From: Verrucomicrobiota bacterium
GTDB lineage: Bacteria; Verrucomicrobiota; Verrucomicrobiia; Limisphaerales; UBA9464
Direction: 5' to 3'
Assembly: GCA_025363585.1 (NCBI GenBank)
Contig: JANYDN010000332.1
Location: forward strand, 1 to 42,774
Length of the DNA: 42,774 bases
Positions 8,554-17,428 of this stretch are shown here, piece after piece. Each line of letters opens with the position of its first letter. Positions within the stretch are counted from its first letter, which is position 1. A program made the translations under genes and the position numbers. Under the pieces are notes generated by a model. That model was given only the letters and a program-made list of their open reading frames with translations, had not been told where the DNA came from and ran no database searches.

Positions 8554-9795
8554 TCACCGGCGGCGTTGCCAACGCCGGGCCTTGAGGTCGTGACGTGGCA
8601 ACGTTCCTGGCGGCACGGCGGTCACGGGAATCCGGATGGCCAACGACGCCCTGAGTGCGTCGGCCAAACGTGCGGCGACTCCCGCGGAACCTTCCACTTC
8701 GACGGACAGTTCGGGGAGGTGGCCGCGTTCGTCGAGCGTCACGCGGTATTCGCCGGCGTCGGATTGGGAGCGGACGATTTGGTCGACGGCGCTCGGATAC
8801 ACGTTCACGCCCCGGACGATCACCATGTCGTCGACCCGGCCAAGGATTCCGCCGACGAGGCAAAGGCGGCCATTGATCCGCCGCATGCGGACGAGATCGC
8901 CGGTGCGGTAGCGGATCAACGGGGACGCTGTGCGCCGGAGCGTGGTGAGGACCAATTCGCCGTCGGCGTCCCCCGGGAGAGGCGTCCCGCTGGAGGGATC
9001 GACGACCTCCGCGAAGAAACTGGATTCAAGGACGACGAGATTCCCCGGACAATGGGGATCCTCGTGCGTGACGGGACCGACCTCGGTCATGCCGTGGTGA
9101 TCGAAAACGCGGGCGCCGTGCCAGACGGCGGAAAGCCGTTCGCGGACGGCGGGGAGGCTGCCGCCCGGTTCGCCGGCGACGACGATGAGTCGGACGGTGG
9201 AGGCCGAGCCGGGTTGCGTGGCGCGGAGTGCCTCCGCGAGGTGGAAGGCGTAGGTCGGCGTGCAGCAGAGGACGGTGCAGGCATGCTCGACCGCGACGCG
9301 GGCGCGGAGTTCCGACGACATGCCGCCGCCCGCGAGGCAGAGCGCGCCGATGCGTTGGGCCGCCTCGAACGCGAGCCAGAATCCGAGGAATGGCCCGAAG
9401 CTGAACGCGAACAAAACCCGGTCGCCGGCACCGACGCCCGCGACCCGGAGAACGGTTTCCCAATCGTCCGTCATGGCCGACCACGATCCGGGCGTGTCGA
9501 GCCATCGGAGCGGCGCGCCATGGGTGCCGCTGGTCTGGTGGCAGCGCGTGTAGCGCTCCAGCGGTTCGGTCAGGTTGGAACCGTACGGCGGCCGGAGGTT
9601 CTGGTCCTCGACGAGATCGGCCTTGGTCGTGAACGGCGTGTCGCGGCGGAACGCGTCCAGGGAATGCGGCGGCGGCGTCCCGGCTCCCAGTTTGCGCCGT
9701 TGGAACGGATTGGATTCGACGACCTCCGTCCAAAGCGCACGGAGCGCGGGCAGGGGCGCGCCGGAATCGGTCCGCGATGATTCGGCGGACGCCAC
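8554..9795 (-). CDS. Phenylacetate-CoA ligase-like AMP-binding enzyme
   Basis: This is a 413-residue member of the ANL superfamily in the PaaK branch. It has the phosphate-binding loop TSGTHGAPL (88-96), GMTEVGPV, YRTGDLVRM, the hinge GRVDDMVIVRGVNVYPS, and a C-terminal HDLKARRW that can supply the catalytic lysine. Such enzymes adenylate an aromatic or other carboxylic acid and transfer it to CoA or a carrier protein. It is shorter than typical PaaK (about 430-440). It lies 3 bases downstream of the DMT-type membrane protein gene in the same transcript, with no other phenylacetate genes nearby, so the substrate is unknown and a role in a small-molecule or lipid pathway is as likely as catabolism. 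Confidence 0.87.
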   Translation of the reverse strand: MASAESSRTDSGAPLPALRALWTEVVESNPFQRRKLGAGTPPPHSLDAFRRDTPFTTKADLVEDQNLRPPYGSNLTEPLERYTRCHQTSGTHGAPLRWLDTPGSWSAMTDDWETVLRVAGVGAGDRVLFAFSFGPFLGFWLAFEAAQRIGALCLAGGGMSSELRARVAVEHACTVLCCTPTYAFHLAEALRATQPGSASTVRLIVVAGEPGGSLPAVRERLSAVWHGARVFDHHGMTEVGPVTHEDPHCPGNLVVLESSFFAEVVDPSSGTPLPGDADGELVLTTLRRTASPLIRYRTGDLVRMRRINGRLCLVGGILGRVDDMVIVRGVNVYPSAVDQIVRSQSDAGEYRVTLDERGHLPELSVEVEGSAGVAARLADALRASLAIRIPVTAVPPGTLPRHDLKARRWQRRR

Positions 9796-9798
9796 GGC

Positions 9799-10359
9799 TC
9801 AGGAGGTCTTGGCGACGGCGGGCCGGGCAGGGGAAACCTGGGCGACGCCGGGTTTCTTCGGGGCCGGGTTCGGCTTGTAGAGCGTGACGAGCGCCCCGCC
9901 GACCAAGGCGAGGGCGATGCCGACATAGAACTTCCAACTCACGTTCGAGAAGTCGATCTCGTGGCGCGAAATGTAGAGCGAAACGATGGCGTTGATGACG
10001 GGGGCGCCGGCGAAAACGATGGCCATGACCTCCGGCGGCCGGCCCTTGGCCCCGAAGGCGAGGAGCGTGCCGAACGCGCCGACCGCGCCGGCGACGCCCG
10101 CGATGAGCGACCACGACCAACCGGCGGTGGGATAGTTCGAGAATGCCGCGCCCTTGAGGATGGCCAGCGGTGCCAGGACCGCGACGAGGAAGTAGGCGAT
10201 CCCAACGAACAGGAACGCCTTCATCCGGCCGTTGACCGGATCGGCCATCGCGACTTGTCCCTTGTGCAGCAGGATTCCATACACGCCCCACGTGACGACG
10301 GTGATGAGCGCGAATGCGAACCAAGCGTTGCTGGCCGGTGCCGGAGCGGCGGAATTCAT
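9799..10359 (-). CDS. DMT/EamA-like integral membrane protein
   Basis: The 186-residue product has five hydrophobic helices (about 13-31, 47-68, 81-102, 109-126 and 142-160) and a basic Pro/Ala-rich cytoplasmic tail. The glycine-rich helices and the APVINAIVSLYI segment resemble half of a drug/metabolite transporter, so it may act as a dimer. ATG 10359 (MNSAAPAPAS) is preferred over the upstream ATG at 10425 because helix 1 follows it directly and the upstream residues do not look like a membrane protein N-terminus. It ends 3 bases before the acyl-CoA ligase and may export or import that enzyme's substrate or product, which is inference from spacing only. Confidence 0.78.
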   Translation of the reverse strand: MNSAAPAPASNAWFAFALITVVTWGVYGILLHKGQVAMADPVNGRMKAFLFVGIAYFLVAVLAPLAILKGAAFSNYPTAGWSWSLIAGVAGAVGAFGTLLAFGAKGRPPEVMAIVFAGAPVINAIVSLYISRHEIDFSNVSWKFYVGIALALVGGALVTLYKPNPAPKKPGVAQVSPARPAVAKTS

Positions 10360-10440
10360 ACGTGTGCGGACGATATGGTTGGGTCTTCCGGACGGCAATC
10401 GGTTTGTCGGGAGCGTCGACGGCATCCGTTGCCGCCGCGT

Positions 10441-10968
10441 TCAGGCGGCCTTTTTCTTGGCCGGCTTCCTGGCGGCCGGTGCCGTCTTTTCCTTCCCGGC
10501 CGGACTACGGCTTTTCGATTTCGCCAGCGTTTGGAGATATCGCGCGACGTATCGGTCGGCGGGGGTGCGCTGGACCGCTGCGCCGATCACCTCGAGCGCG
10601 ACGTCCTCGAGTCGTTTGAACCGGACGCAGGCCTTGCCCATGTCCAGCTTCTTGCCGGACTTCGCCCATGACTCCCGGAACCAGCGCTCGCAGGCCTCGT
10701 CGCCGTAAACGCTCATGAGGTAGATCACCATGTGGTTCTTCTGCGACGCCAACGCGGCGAACATCAGGGGCTGGCTGGGGTCGCAATGATATCCCGCCGG
10801 GAAGACCGAGTGCGGCACCGAGTACGCGATCATTCCATACTGCATCCCCTCGACGTAGGCCGGATCAAGATGGGCCAGGATCACGGCTCGCACCGCCTCG
10901 ATGGACGCGCGTCGGTCGGGAGGAAGTCCGGCCAGATAGGCCGGGACGGAAGTTGCCGCGCTTTTCAT
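10441..10968 (-). CDS. DUF1801 domain protein (YdhG-like)
   Basis: The 175-residue protein matches the small DUF1801/YdhG fold: VPAYLAGLPPDRRASIEAV at the start, GMQYGMIAYSVP in the middle, then HMVIYLMSVYGDE and a KLDMGKACVRFKRLEDV stretch near the end. The tail (about 150-175) is Lys/Ala/Pro-rich and probably disordered. The biochemical role of the family is not established. The start is the ATG at 10968; the frame stays open far upstream, but that part lies antisense to the radical SAM gene and is not coding. It heads a minus-strand run with the membrane protein and CoA ligase, with an 81-base gap. Confidence 0.85.
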   Translation of the reverse strand: MKSAATSVPAYLAGLPPDRRASIEAVRAVILAHLDPAYVEGMQYGMIAYSVPHSVFPAGYHCDPSQPLMFAALASQKNHMVIYLMSVYGDEACERWFRESWAKSGKKLDMGKACVRFKRLEDVALEVIGAAVQRTPADRYVARYLQTLAKSKSRSPAGKEKTAPAARKPAKKKAA

Positions 10969-11088
10969 CCGCGCCCGGACTAGCGCTTTTGCGGGACGCG
11001 GGCAACGGCGGGGTTCACGTACGAATCCCGCGGATGGCCACGGGGACATTGCCGAAGCGAAGGATCCGGAGCACGTTCCCGCCCCGAT

Positions 11089-12849
11089 ATGGCCGTCACC
11101 AAGAACACAGCGTCGACAACCGATGCCTTCCTGCCCATGAGCCGGGCGGAGATGGACGCGCGCGGTTGGGCGGAGCTCGATGTCCTGATCATCACGGGCG
11201 ACGCCTATGTCGACCATCCGTCGTTCGGCGCGGCGATGATCGGGCGGGTACTGGAAGCCGAGGGATTGCGGGTCGGCATCATCGCGCAACCCGACTGGAC
11301 GAAAGTCGAGTCGATCCAGGCGATGGGGACCCCGAGGTTGTTCGTGGGGGTGACGGCCGGGAATCTGGACTCGATGCTGTCGAACTACACGGCGGCGCGC
11401 CACAAGCGGAAGGACGACGTTTACAGCGAGGGCGGGGCGCCCGGGAAACGTCCCAACCATGCCGGCGTGGTTTACTGCCAGATGAGCCGGCGTGCGTTTC
11501 CCGGCGTGCCCGTGGTGTTTGGCGGGATGGAGGCGAGCATGCGCCGGGTCGCGCACTACGACTATTGGGAGGACAAACTCCGGCCCTCGGTGATGGCCGA
11601 CGCCAAGGCGGACGTGTTGGTGTACGGGATGGGCGAGAGTGCGGTGCGCGAGATCGTGGAACGGCTCCGCGCGGGCAACCGGGATTTCTCCGGCATCCCG
11701 GGAACGGCGCTTTTTCTCGGCAGCAAGGCGACGGCGGCCGCGGATTTTTCGGACTGCATCATCCTGCCCTCGTGGGAAGAAGTGCGGGCGGACAAGAAGC
11801 ACCTGATGCGCCTGACGAAGACCGTGGAGGCGCAGCAAACGCCTTTCTGCGGAAAGCGCATGGTCCAGATGCACGGCGGTCGGGCGGTGTTGATGGAGCC
11901 ACCGGCGCATCCGCTCGATGGGCCCGATCTCGACGCGTTGTACGAGTTGCCGTTCCAGCGCGCGGCGCACCCGACCTACAAGGAGCCGGTGCCGGGTTTC
12001 GCGACCATCAAGGATTCGATCATCGTGTCCCGGGGATGCGCGGGCGGATGCACGTTCTGCGGGCTGGGATTCCACCAAGGCAAGTTCCTGTCGAGCCGGA
12101 GCGTGGAATCGGTGATGAGCGAGGTCCGAAAGCTTGCGAAATCGGATTCCTTCCGGGGAACGATCTCGGACCTCGGCGGTCCCACCGCGAACCTGTATGC
12201 CGCGAAGAACGGGCATGTCGATGCCTGCAAGAAGTGCCATCGGCCGAGTTGCCTGTGGCCATCGATCTGCCCGCATTTTGGAATCGACGAGAAGACGGGG
12301 CTCGAGTTGCTGCGCGGAGCGAAGAAGCAGCCGGGAGTGAAGCACGTTTTCGTGCAGTCCGGCATCCGGATGGACGTCGCGTTGCGCACCCCGGAGTACA
12401 CGAAGCAATTGGTGCAGCACCACGTGTCCGGCCACATGAAGGTGGCGCCCGAACACATGCATCCGGAAGTGCTCCGCCGCATGCGCAAGCCCGCGGGTGA
12501 TTTCCCCGCGTTCATGAAGAAGTTTTTCGAACTGAGCGAGGAAGCAGGCAAGGAGCAGTATCTCGTGCCTTATTTCATCTCGAGTTTTCCCGGCTGCACC
12601 GAGAAGGAAATGGGCGCGGTCGAGCAGTTCCTGAAGAAGGAGAATTGGAACCTGCAGCAGGTGCAGGATTTCATACCGCTGCCGATGACGGGATCCGCGG
12701 CGATGTACGTGACGGGTCTCGACATCAACACCGAGCAACCGATCCCGGTCGTCCGGAACGCCGGCGACCGCGAGCGCCAGAAGCGAATGCTTCGGCCCAA
12801 CCAAGAGTCCCGTTCCCCGCGCGGCGGGCAGGTCGATACCGTCGATTGA
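11089..12849 (+). CDS. ygiQ: YgiQ-family radical SAM protein
   Basis: This 586-residue protein has an N-terminal B12-binding-like region (LDVLIITGDAYVDHPSFG; GIIAQPDW) and then a radical SAM core with the 4Fe-4S cysteines in SRGCAGGCTFCGLGF (Cys317, 321 and 324, spacing CX3CX2C). A further cysteine cluster follows (CKKCHRPSCLWPSICPHF), with HVSGHMKVAPEHMHP in the C-terminal half. The family is known as UPF0313; its reaction is not defined. The length is slightly below the 600-730 usual for the family. It is a single-gene unit, divergent from the DUF1801 gene and convergent with infC. Confidence 0.93.
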   Translation: MAVTKNTASTTDAFLPMSRAEMDARGWAELDVLIITGDAYVDHPSFGAAMIGRVLEAEGLRVGIIAQPDWTKVESIQAMGTPRLFVGVTAGNLDSMLSNYTAARHKRKDDVYSEGGAPGKRPNHAGVVYCQMSRRAFPGVPVVFGGMEASMRRVAHYDYWEDKLRPSVMADAKADVLVYGMGESAVREIVERLRAGNRDFSGIPGTALFLGSKATAAADFSDCIILPSWEEVRADKKHLMRLTKTVEAQQTPFCGKRMVQMHGGRAVLMEPPAHPLDGPDLDALYELPFQRAAHPTYKEPVPGFATIKDSIIVSRGCAGGCTFCGLGFHQGKFLSSRSVESVMSEVRKLAKSDSFRGTISDLGGPTANLYAAKNGHVDACKKCHRPSCLWPSICPHFGIDEKTGLELLRGAKKQPGVKHVFVQSGIRMDVALRTPEYTKQLVQHHVSGHMKVAPEHMHPEVLRRMRKPAGDFPAFMKKFFELSEEAGKEQYLVPYFISSFPGCTEKEMGAVEQFLKKENWNLQQVQDFIPLPMTGSAAMYVTGLDINTEQPIPVVRNAGDRERQKRMLRPNQESRSPRGGQVDTVD

Positions 12850-12860
12850 CGGGGGAATCG

Positions 12861-12884
12861 GGTGGCGGCGGCACGACCGCCACC
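12861..12884. terminator. GC hairpin between convergent ygiQ and infC
   Basis: An 8-bp perfect stem, ggtggcgg (12861-12868) with ccgccacc (12877-12884), has an 8-base loop. It lies 12 bases after the ygiQ stop and 36 bases beyond the infC stop, and is usable from both directions. There is no T-tract on either side, so intrinsic termination is not proven. Confidence 0.5.
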
Positions 12885-12919
12885 ACCCGTCCCTGGACGA
12901 TTGCTTCCAGACCCGCCCG

Positions 12920-13684
12920 TCAGGCGGATTCCGGGGCCGGATTCTCCGGGAGGGGCGCCGGCGTGACCGGGGCCGCATCCGGCACCGCGGGAGCCGGCGT
13001 CACGGCAGCGATCACCGGCGAGACCGTTTCGGCGGAGTCCTCGGTCTCGTCGAATTCCTCGTTGAGCAATTCGTCGTCGGACTTCGCGGCGCCCGGGGCC
13101 TCGGGTTCCGCCTTCGGGGTCTTGGCGCGTTGGTCGCGGGGCAACGGATTGATCGTCACGTGCAGGTCGCGGTCTCCCGCCATCTTGGGCGCGTGATCGG
13201 ACCTTCCGAACGTGGCGGTTGCCTGTACGAACCGGTTCATCACTTCGAAACCGAATTCCTTGTGGGCGCGTTGGCGACCACGAAAGCGGAGTTTCACGCG
13301 GACCTTCATGTCCTCGCAGAGGAAGCCGATCGCGCGGTTGAGCTTCACGCGGAAATCATTCGGGTCGATGTTCGCGCTGAGTTGCAGCTCTTTCATCCGG
13401 TTGGCGGAATTGCTCGAGGGGGACTCCTTCTTCTTTTTGGACTCCTCGTAGAGAAATTTGCCGTACTCGAGGATGCGGCAGACCGGAGGCGTCGCGGTGG
13501 GCGCGATCTCGATGAGATCCATCATCCGGTTCTGCGCCAGCTTCAGCGCGTCCCCGAGGAGCATGACGCCGAGCGGCTGCTTGTTCTCGTCGATCACGCG
13601 CACCTCGCGGGCCCGGATCTTGCCGTTGCGCTTGTGGAGGGGTTCGCGGGGTCCGAAGGGGCGCCGTATGTAGGGGCGACTCAA
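12920..13684 (-). CDS. infC: Translation initiation factor IF-3
   Basis: IF-3 binds the 30S subunit and proofreads start codons. The N-domain (VRVIDENKQPLGVMLLGDAL), linker and C-domain (VKLRFRGRQRAHKEFG) are typical, with VCRILEYGKFLYE at 68-80. The 254 residues exceed the usual 170-200 because of a Pro/Ala/Glu-rich tail after about residue 187. The start is a TTG at 13684-13682, directly preceded in frame by TAA, with GAGGA four bases upstream. No ATG or GTG lies between that stop and the IF-3 core. A rare start is known for infC (AUU in E. coli), where IF-3 represses its own weak start; the same logic may apply here. The usual followers rpmI and rplT are absent. Confidence 0.94.
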   Translation of the reverse strand: MSRPYIRRPFGPREPLHKRNGKIRAREVRVIDENKQPLGVMLLGDALKLAQNRMMDLIEIAPTATPPVCRILEYGKFLYEESKKKKESPSSNSANRMKELQLSANIDPNDFRVKLNRAIGFLCEDMKVRVKLRFRGRQRAHKEFGFEVMNRFVQATATFGRSDHAPKMAGDRDLHVTINPLPRDQRAKTPKAEPEAPGAAKSDDELLNEEFDETEDSAETVSPVIAAVTPAPAVPDAAPVTPAPLPENPAPESA

Positions 13685-13827
13685 TTAATCCTCGTGTTGT
13701 TCGGGTTATGCATAGAGGGAAGATCCGCCGAGGCCGGGACATCTTGGTGGCCGGCACGGGTCACGCCGCGGTTTTCGCGTCGCGGGGCATCCGATCCCAG
13801 GCTCGTTGCGGCGGGGTCGGGGAATTG

Positions 13828-14889
13828 TCACTGGCCCGCCGATCGCCGGCCGGAGTCGAGATTCCGCAGGTGCCGGTATCCCACCAGCTTTCCGCGTTCC
13901 TCGTCCCAAAGACGGAACGTCAGCGATTTGAGGCTCCCGAAGAGCGTGACCGGTTTCACGTCCTGGAAGATTTGGTGCGCCTCGTGACAGCGCTCCAGAT
14001 TGTAGTTGGGAATCCGGGAACTGAGATGGTGGATGTGGTGGTATCCGATGTTGCCGGAGAACCATTGCAGGATCCGGGGCAACTTGTAGAACGAGCTGCC
14101 TTGGAGCGCCGCCGCGGTGTAGTCCCACCCTTCACCGCGTTCCCAGTAGACACCTTCGAACTGGTGCTGGACGTAGAACATCCAGAAGCCGGCGGAACCA
14201 GCGACGGCCAGCGCCGAAAGTTGGATCAAGAGATACGCCTTCCAGCCAAAGACCAAGGCCAACGCCGTGCCCATCGCGAGGATCGCGAGATTCATCCAGT
14301 ACACCGAGTACCGTTCGCGCTTGTTGGCATCCGCTTCCGGGAAGCGCTGCTTCACCAAAAACACGAACAGCGGCGCGACGACGAACAGGAAAATCGGGTT
14401 GCGCGAAAGCCGGTAGGCGAATCGCCGTCCCGGGGATGCCTCCAGATACTCCTGGACGGTCATCGTCCACAAATCGCCGACGCCCCGCTTGTCCAGATCG
14501 CCCGAACTCGCGTGGTGGATCGCATGGCTCCAGCGCCATTGGTAATACGGCGTGAAGGTCAACAATCCGGTGATGAACCCCACCACGTCGTTCGCGGTCC
14601 GCGATTTGAAGTACGATCCATGGCCGCAATCGTGGAAGACGATGAAGATCCGGACCAAAAACGCGCCGGCCAACGCGGACATCGGCAACAACACCCACCA
14701 CGGTTTGTCGATGAAGCGGTACATGAGGTACCAGATCATCGCCAAGGGGCCGAGCGTGTTGGCCAGTTGCCAGACGGCCCGCGGAATCGATGGCTCCTGG
14801 TATTGGAGGACGATCGTCTTCCAGGCCGCGGTGTCGTGGCTATCCACGAACTTGGGCTGGGGCGCGTCGATTTCGGAGGGCTCGGTCAT
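13828..14889 (-). CDS. Membrane fatty acid desaturase
   Basis: The 353-residue di-iron membrane desaturase has all three histidine boxes: HDCGH (86-90), HAIHH (122-126) and HHIHH (284-288). Several hydrophobic segments lie between them (about 43-60, 66-85, 164-180, 202-240). The spacing fits the acyl-lipid delta-12/omega-6 DesA-like branch, which introduces a cis double bond into membrane lipid acyl chains using an external electron donor. The regiospecificity is not visible in the sequence. ATG 14889 is the first start after an in-frame change from clearly unrelated sequence. A strong terminator for the upstream gene lies 37 bases before this ATG, so expression is likely to depend on read-through or on a promoter overlapping it. 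Confidence 0.92.
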   Translation of the reverse strand: MTEPSEIDAPQPKFVDSHDTAAWKTIVLQYQEPSIPRAVWQLANTLGPLAMIWYLMYRFIDKPWWVLLPMSALAGAFLVRIFIVFHDCGHGSYFKSRTANDVVGFITGLLTFTPYYQWRWSHAIHHASSGDLDKRGVGDLWTMTVQEYLEASPGRRFAYRLSRNPIFLFVVAPLFVFLVKQRFPEADANKRERYSVYWMNLAILAMGTALALVFGWKAYLLIQLSALAVAGSAGFWMFYVQHQFEGVYWERGEGWDYTAAALQGSSFYKLPRILQWFSGNIGYHHIHHLSSRIPNYNLERCHEAHQIFQDVKPVTLFGSLKSLTFRLWDEERGKLVGYRHLRNLDSGRRSAGQ

Positions 14890-14926
14890 GGGTTGAGTGT
14901 GTTGGAAACCGGGGGAAGCGCCATGG

Positions 14927-14956
14927 AAAAGGACGGGACGCGACAACGTCCCGTCC
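14927..14956 (-). terminator. Rho-independent terminator after the 106-residue gene
   Basis: A perfect 10-bp stem, ggacgggacg (14931-14940) with cgtcccgtcc (14947-14956), has a 6-base loop. On the minus strand it is followed by TTTT (14930-14927). It lies 33 bases past the stop of the gene at 14990-15310. Confidence 0.8.
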
Positions 14957-14989
14957 CTGACAAAAAACGGTTCCCGAACGACCGCATGT

Positions 14990-15310
14990 CTAGTTCGACT
15001 TCGCGGCGTCGGGCTTTGCGGCCACGCGACGGGGCGGAACCGACTTGCGGGCGGGAGCCGCGGGCGCCGGGGCCGGGACCGCGGGCACCAGAATGGCGCC
15101 CCGTTCCACCAGAAACTTCTCGAGCGCCTCCTTGCCCAGCAACTGGGTCGGCGGCCGCTTGGCCTGCGCCTTGTACAGCTTGTAGTGAACGAGTCGCTTG
15201 CCGACCAAGCCCATCTCAAGGGTGGTGTCGCCCATTTGCCAGATTTGTCCGCTCTCGAACAAGGGGAACGGTGCGGGCGGTGCTTTCGTGGCTTTCTTCT
15301 TAGTCGTCAT
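14990..15310 (-). CDS. Small conserved-looking protein with basic Pro/Ala tail (106 aa)
   Basis: I do not recognise a named family. Residues 1-14 are Lys-rich. The core (about 17-75) reads ESGQIWQMGDTTLEMGLVGKRLVHYKLYK...LLGKEALEKFL and looks like a compact alpha/beta fold. The tail after 78 is Pro/Ala/Arg-rich. High third-position GC throughout and a strong terminator just downstream support a real gene. No Shine-Dalgarno precedes the ATG on the coding strand. The function is unknown; the basic tail could bind nucleic acid, which is speculative. Confidence 0.72.
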   Translation of the reverse strand: MTTKKKATKAPPAPFPLFESGQIWQMGDTTLEMGLVGKRLVHYKLYKAQAKRPPTQLLGKEALEKFLVERGAILVPAVPAPAPAAPARKSVPPRRVAAKPDAAKSN

Positions 15311-15727
15311 GAAATTCAGGAGGTGAGGGTCGACCGAGGGTGGGTGGAAACGACGCCATGGATGGCATGGCGCGTGGCAAACTTCATCCGGGGACTAACG
15401 TCCCGTCGGGGCTGGATGTCTGCATCCTGCAAAAACAAGGTCACTAAACGGTCTTTCTCGCCTCGGGGCGATGTTCCTAACGTTGACGATATGGCGTAGA
15501 TGCGGACGGAAAGTGCGGACACCGCCGGAAGCTGCCCAGAAAGTCGGATTGAATCCGGGGTTATGGTGCCGTGCGAAAGGCCTTGGCACAAGTAATAATC
15601 CTCGTTAGAGGGGCACGTTTTGCGATCGTCGCTGGAAAATCGACCCGTCGATCACCGCCCACGGCCCGCGCGCCGCCTGTCCCGAACCGTCGCCACGCGA
15701 TCGCGATTCCATTCGCGGGCCACCACC
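15311..15727. other. Intergenic region, 417 bases, no gene found
   Basis: No frame here has convincing codon bias or homology. It contains a short hairpin gggac-taac-gtccc (15392-15405) and, on the minus strand just beyond the HAD gene, a 5-bp stem followed by TTTT (about 15636-15653) that could be a weak terminator. It presumably also holds the promoter of the 106-residue gene. Composition is less GC-rich than the flanking genes. A small RNA cannot be excluded. Confidence 0.5.
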
Positions 15728-16351
15728 TCAAAGACCCAGCCGGCGACGCACTTCCCCGGGCGTCATCACGTGGTCGACATGGTGGATCGTCTGCCATCCA
15801 CGCATCCCCGCGGCAGCGACGTTTTCCGACCGGTCATCAATGAACAACAATTCGTTGCCCCGACGTCCCGTCACCCCTTCCACCGCCGCGTAGATCGCCG
15901 GGTCCGGCTTCATCGCCCCGACTTCATACGACAGCACGTGGGCGTCGAAATCCTTGAAAAATGGAAACCGCTCCCGGATGTGGCCCACCGCGATTTCGTT
16001 CGTGTTCGAGAAAATGCATGCGGGAATCCCGCGCGCCCGCAGGTCCCCGTGCAACGCCACCATCGGCGCGATTTCGGCGAAAATGTCCGCGAACGATTTC
16101 CGGAAATCGCCCTCGTTCCCCCGGTAACCGGTCTTCCCGACGATTTCCTCGTAGAAGCGGCGGCTTCCGATCCGGCCCGATTCATACGCGTGCAACAGCG
16201 GCGATTGGTCGATCGCCCGCTGGAACTCCACCGCCGTGACATCGCTCGACGTCGCGAGGGTCCGCGCGGCGATCCCGAAATCGAATTCGAGAAGGACTTT
16301 CCCGAGGTCAAACACAACGGCCTTCGGTGCGGCCTGGGAATCGGGTGGCAT
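15728..16351 (-). CDS. HAD-superfamily phosphatase, YihX-like
   Basis: The 207-residue HAD hydrolase has motif I FDLGKVLLEFD (14-24, nucleophile Asp15; DLG in place of DxD as in E. coli YihX), motif II SNTN (115-118), the motif III lysine in MKPDPAIY (Lys148) and motif IV FIDDRSEN (170-177). YihX dephosphorylates alpha-glucose-1-phosphate; related enzymes act on other sugar phosphates or haloacids, so the substrate is only suggested. It begins 24 bases after the recR stop and is probably the last gene of the dnaX-ybaB-recR transcript. Confidence 0.87.
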   Translation of the reverse strand: MPPDSQAAPKAVVFDLGKVLLEFDFGIAARTLATSSDVTAVEFQRAIDQSPLLHAYESGRIGSRRFYEEIVGKTGYRGNEGDFRKSFADIFAEIAPMVALHGDLRARGIPACIFSNTNEIAVGHIRERFPFFKDFDAHVLSYEVGAMKPDPAIYAAVEGVTGRRGNELLFIDDRSENVAAAGMRGWQTIHHVDHVMTPGEVRRRLGL

Positions 16352-16375
16352 GCGCGTCGTGGGAATCCGGTCCGT

Positions 16376-16978
16376 CTACTGGACGTCGCGTCGTCCCTCA
16401 AGGGCGCGCGCGAGGGTGAGGTCGTCGGCGTATTCCAGCCCGCTTCCCGCGGGCAAACCCTGGGCGAGCCGGGTCACGCGGACGCCCGTCGTCGACAGCC
16501 GTTTCGCAAGGTAATGCGCCGTCGCCTCGCCCTCGACGTCGCTGCCCAGCGCCAGGATCACCTCGTGCACGGACTCCGCCGGCACCCGCGCGTCGAGCGA
16601 CGCGATCCGGAGATCCTCGGGACCGACGCCGTTGAGCGGGCTGAGCTTTCCGCCCAGCACGTGGTAGCGGCCGTGGAACGTCGCCGACTTCTCGATGCTC
16701 AGCACGTCAAGCGCGCGCTCCACCACGCACAGGATGGACGCGTCGCGCCCCGGATGGGTGCAAATCGCGCAGGGCTGGGCCTCGGTCAACGCGCCGCAGA
16801 CCGAGCAGGCGGCGACGCGTTCGCGCGCCCCCACGAGCGCGTCGGCCAATTGCCGCACGGCCCCGGGGTCCGTCTGGACGATGTGCAGCGCGAGTCGTTC
16901 CGCCGAACGCGGGCCGATGCCGGGAAGACGGCCCAGCGCGGCGACCAGCGTCGTCACCGGTTCCGGAAGGGCGTTCAT
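16376..16978 (-). CDS. recR: Recombination protein RecR
   Basis: RecR works with RecF/RecO to load RecA at gapped DNA. The 200-residue length is normal. It has the helix-hairpin-helix LGRLPGIGPRSAERLALHI (15-33), a four-cysteine zinc finger (Cys58, 61, 70 and 73), a Toprim domain starting near SILCVVE (81) with the acidic residues of GSDVEGEATA, and the C-terminal Walker B-like region. It sits after ybaB in the widespread dnaX-ybaB-recR order. Confidence 0.96.
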   Translation of the reverse strand: MNALPEPVTTLVAALGRLPGIGPRSAERLALHIVQTDPGAVRQLADALVGARERVAACSVCGALTEAQPCAICTHPGRDASILCVVERALDVLSIEKSATFHGRYHVLGGKLSPLNGVGPEDLRIASLDARVPAESVHEVILALGSDVEGEATAHYLAKRLSTTGVRVTRLAQGLPAGSGLEYADDLTLARALEGRRDVQ

Positions 16979-17048
16979 GTCGAGGACGATGACGATGACG
17001 ATGCGTTTGCGGCGGACGGGGGACGCCGGGCGCCGGACGGCGCGGGGT

Positions 17049-17357
17049 TCAAAGGCCGGGAATGCTCAGGCCGCTCGTGACGGTGCCCATCTCCTTCTCG
17101 GAAATCTCCTTCGCCTGCGCGAGGGCCTGGTTCACGGCGGTGAGAACGAGATCCTCGAGGAAAGGAACGTCCTGCGGGTTCACGGCGTCCGGCAGGATCT
17201 TGATCGACTGGATCGTCTGGTTGCAGCGGGCAACGACCTTGACGGATCCGCCGCCGGACTGTGCCTCGACGGTTTTCGCGGCGAGCGCGGACTGGACGGA
17301 TTCCATCTGCTGCTGGATGCGCTGCGCCTGGCGCATGAGTTTTCCGATGCTGGACAT
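17049..17357 (-). CDS. ybaB: YbaB/EbfC nucleoid-associated protein
   Basis: The 102-residue protein has an N-terminal amphipathic helix (MRQAQRIQQQMESVQSAL), the GGGSVKVVARCNQTIQSIKI strand region and a C-terminal helix typical of YbaB. The family forms tweezer-like dimers that bind DNA. It lies between dnaX (71-base gap) and recR (70-base gap), the conserved context for this gene. Confidence 0.94.
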   Translation of the reverse strand: MSSIGKLMRQAQRIQQQMESVQSALAAKTVEAQSGGGSVKVVARCNQTIQSIKILPDAVNPQDVPFLEDLVLTAVNQALAQAKEISEKEMGTVTSGLSIPGL

Positions 17358-17428
17358 GTTTTTGTAGGGCTGAGTGTGACTGGGATCGATGGCCGTTCAA
17401 GCGTTCGCCGACGGGAACGCCTTTGTTC

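Noticed and set aside
10969-12978. Long upstream extension of the DUF1801 frame, antisense to ygiQ
   Set aside because: It runs opposite the conserved radical SAM gene; family similarity begins only at ATG 10968.
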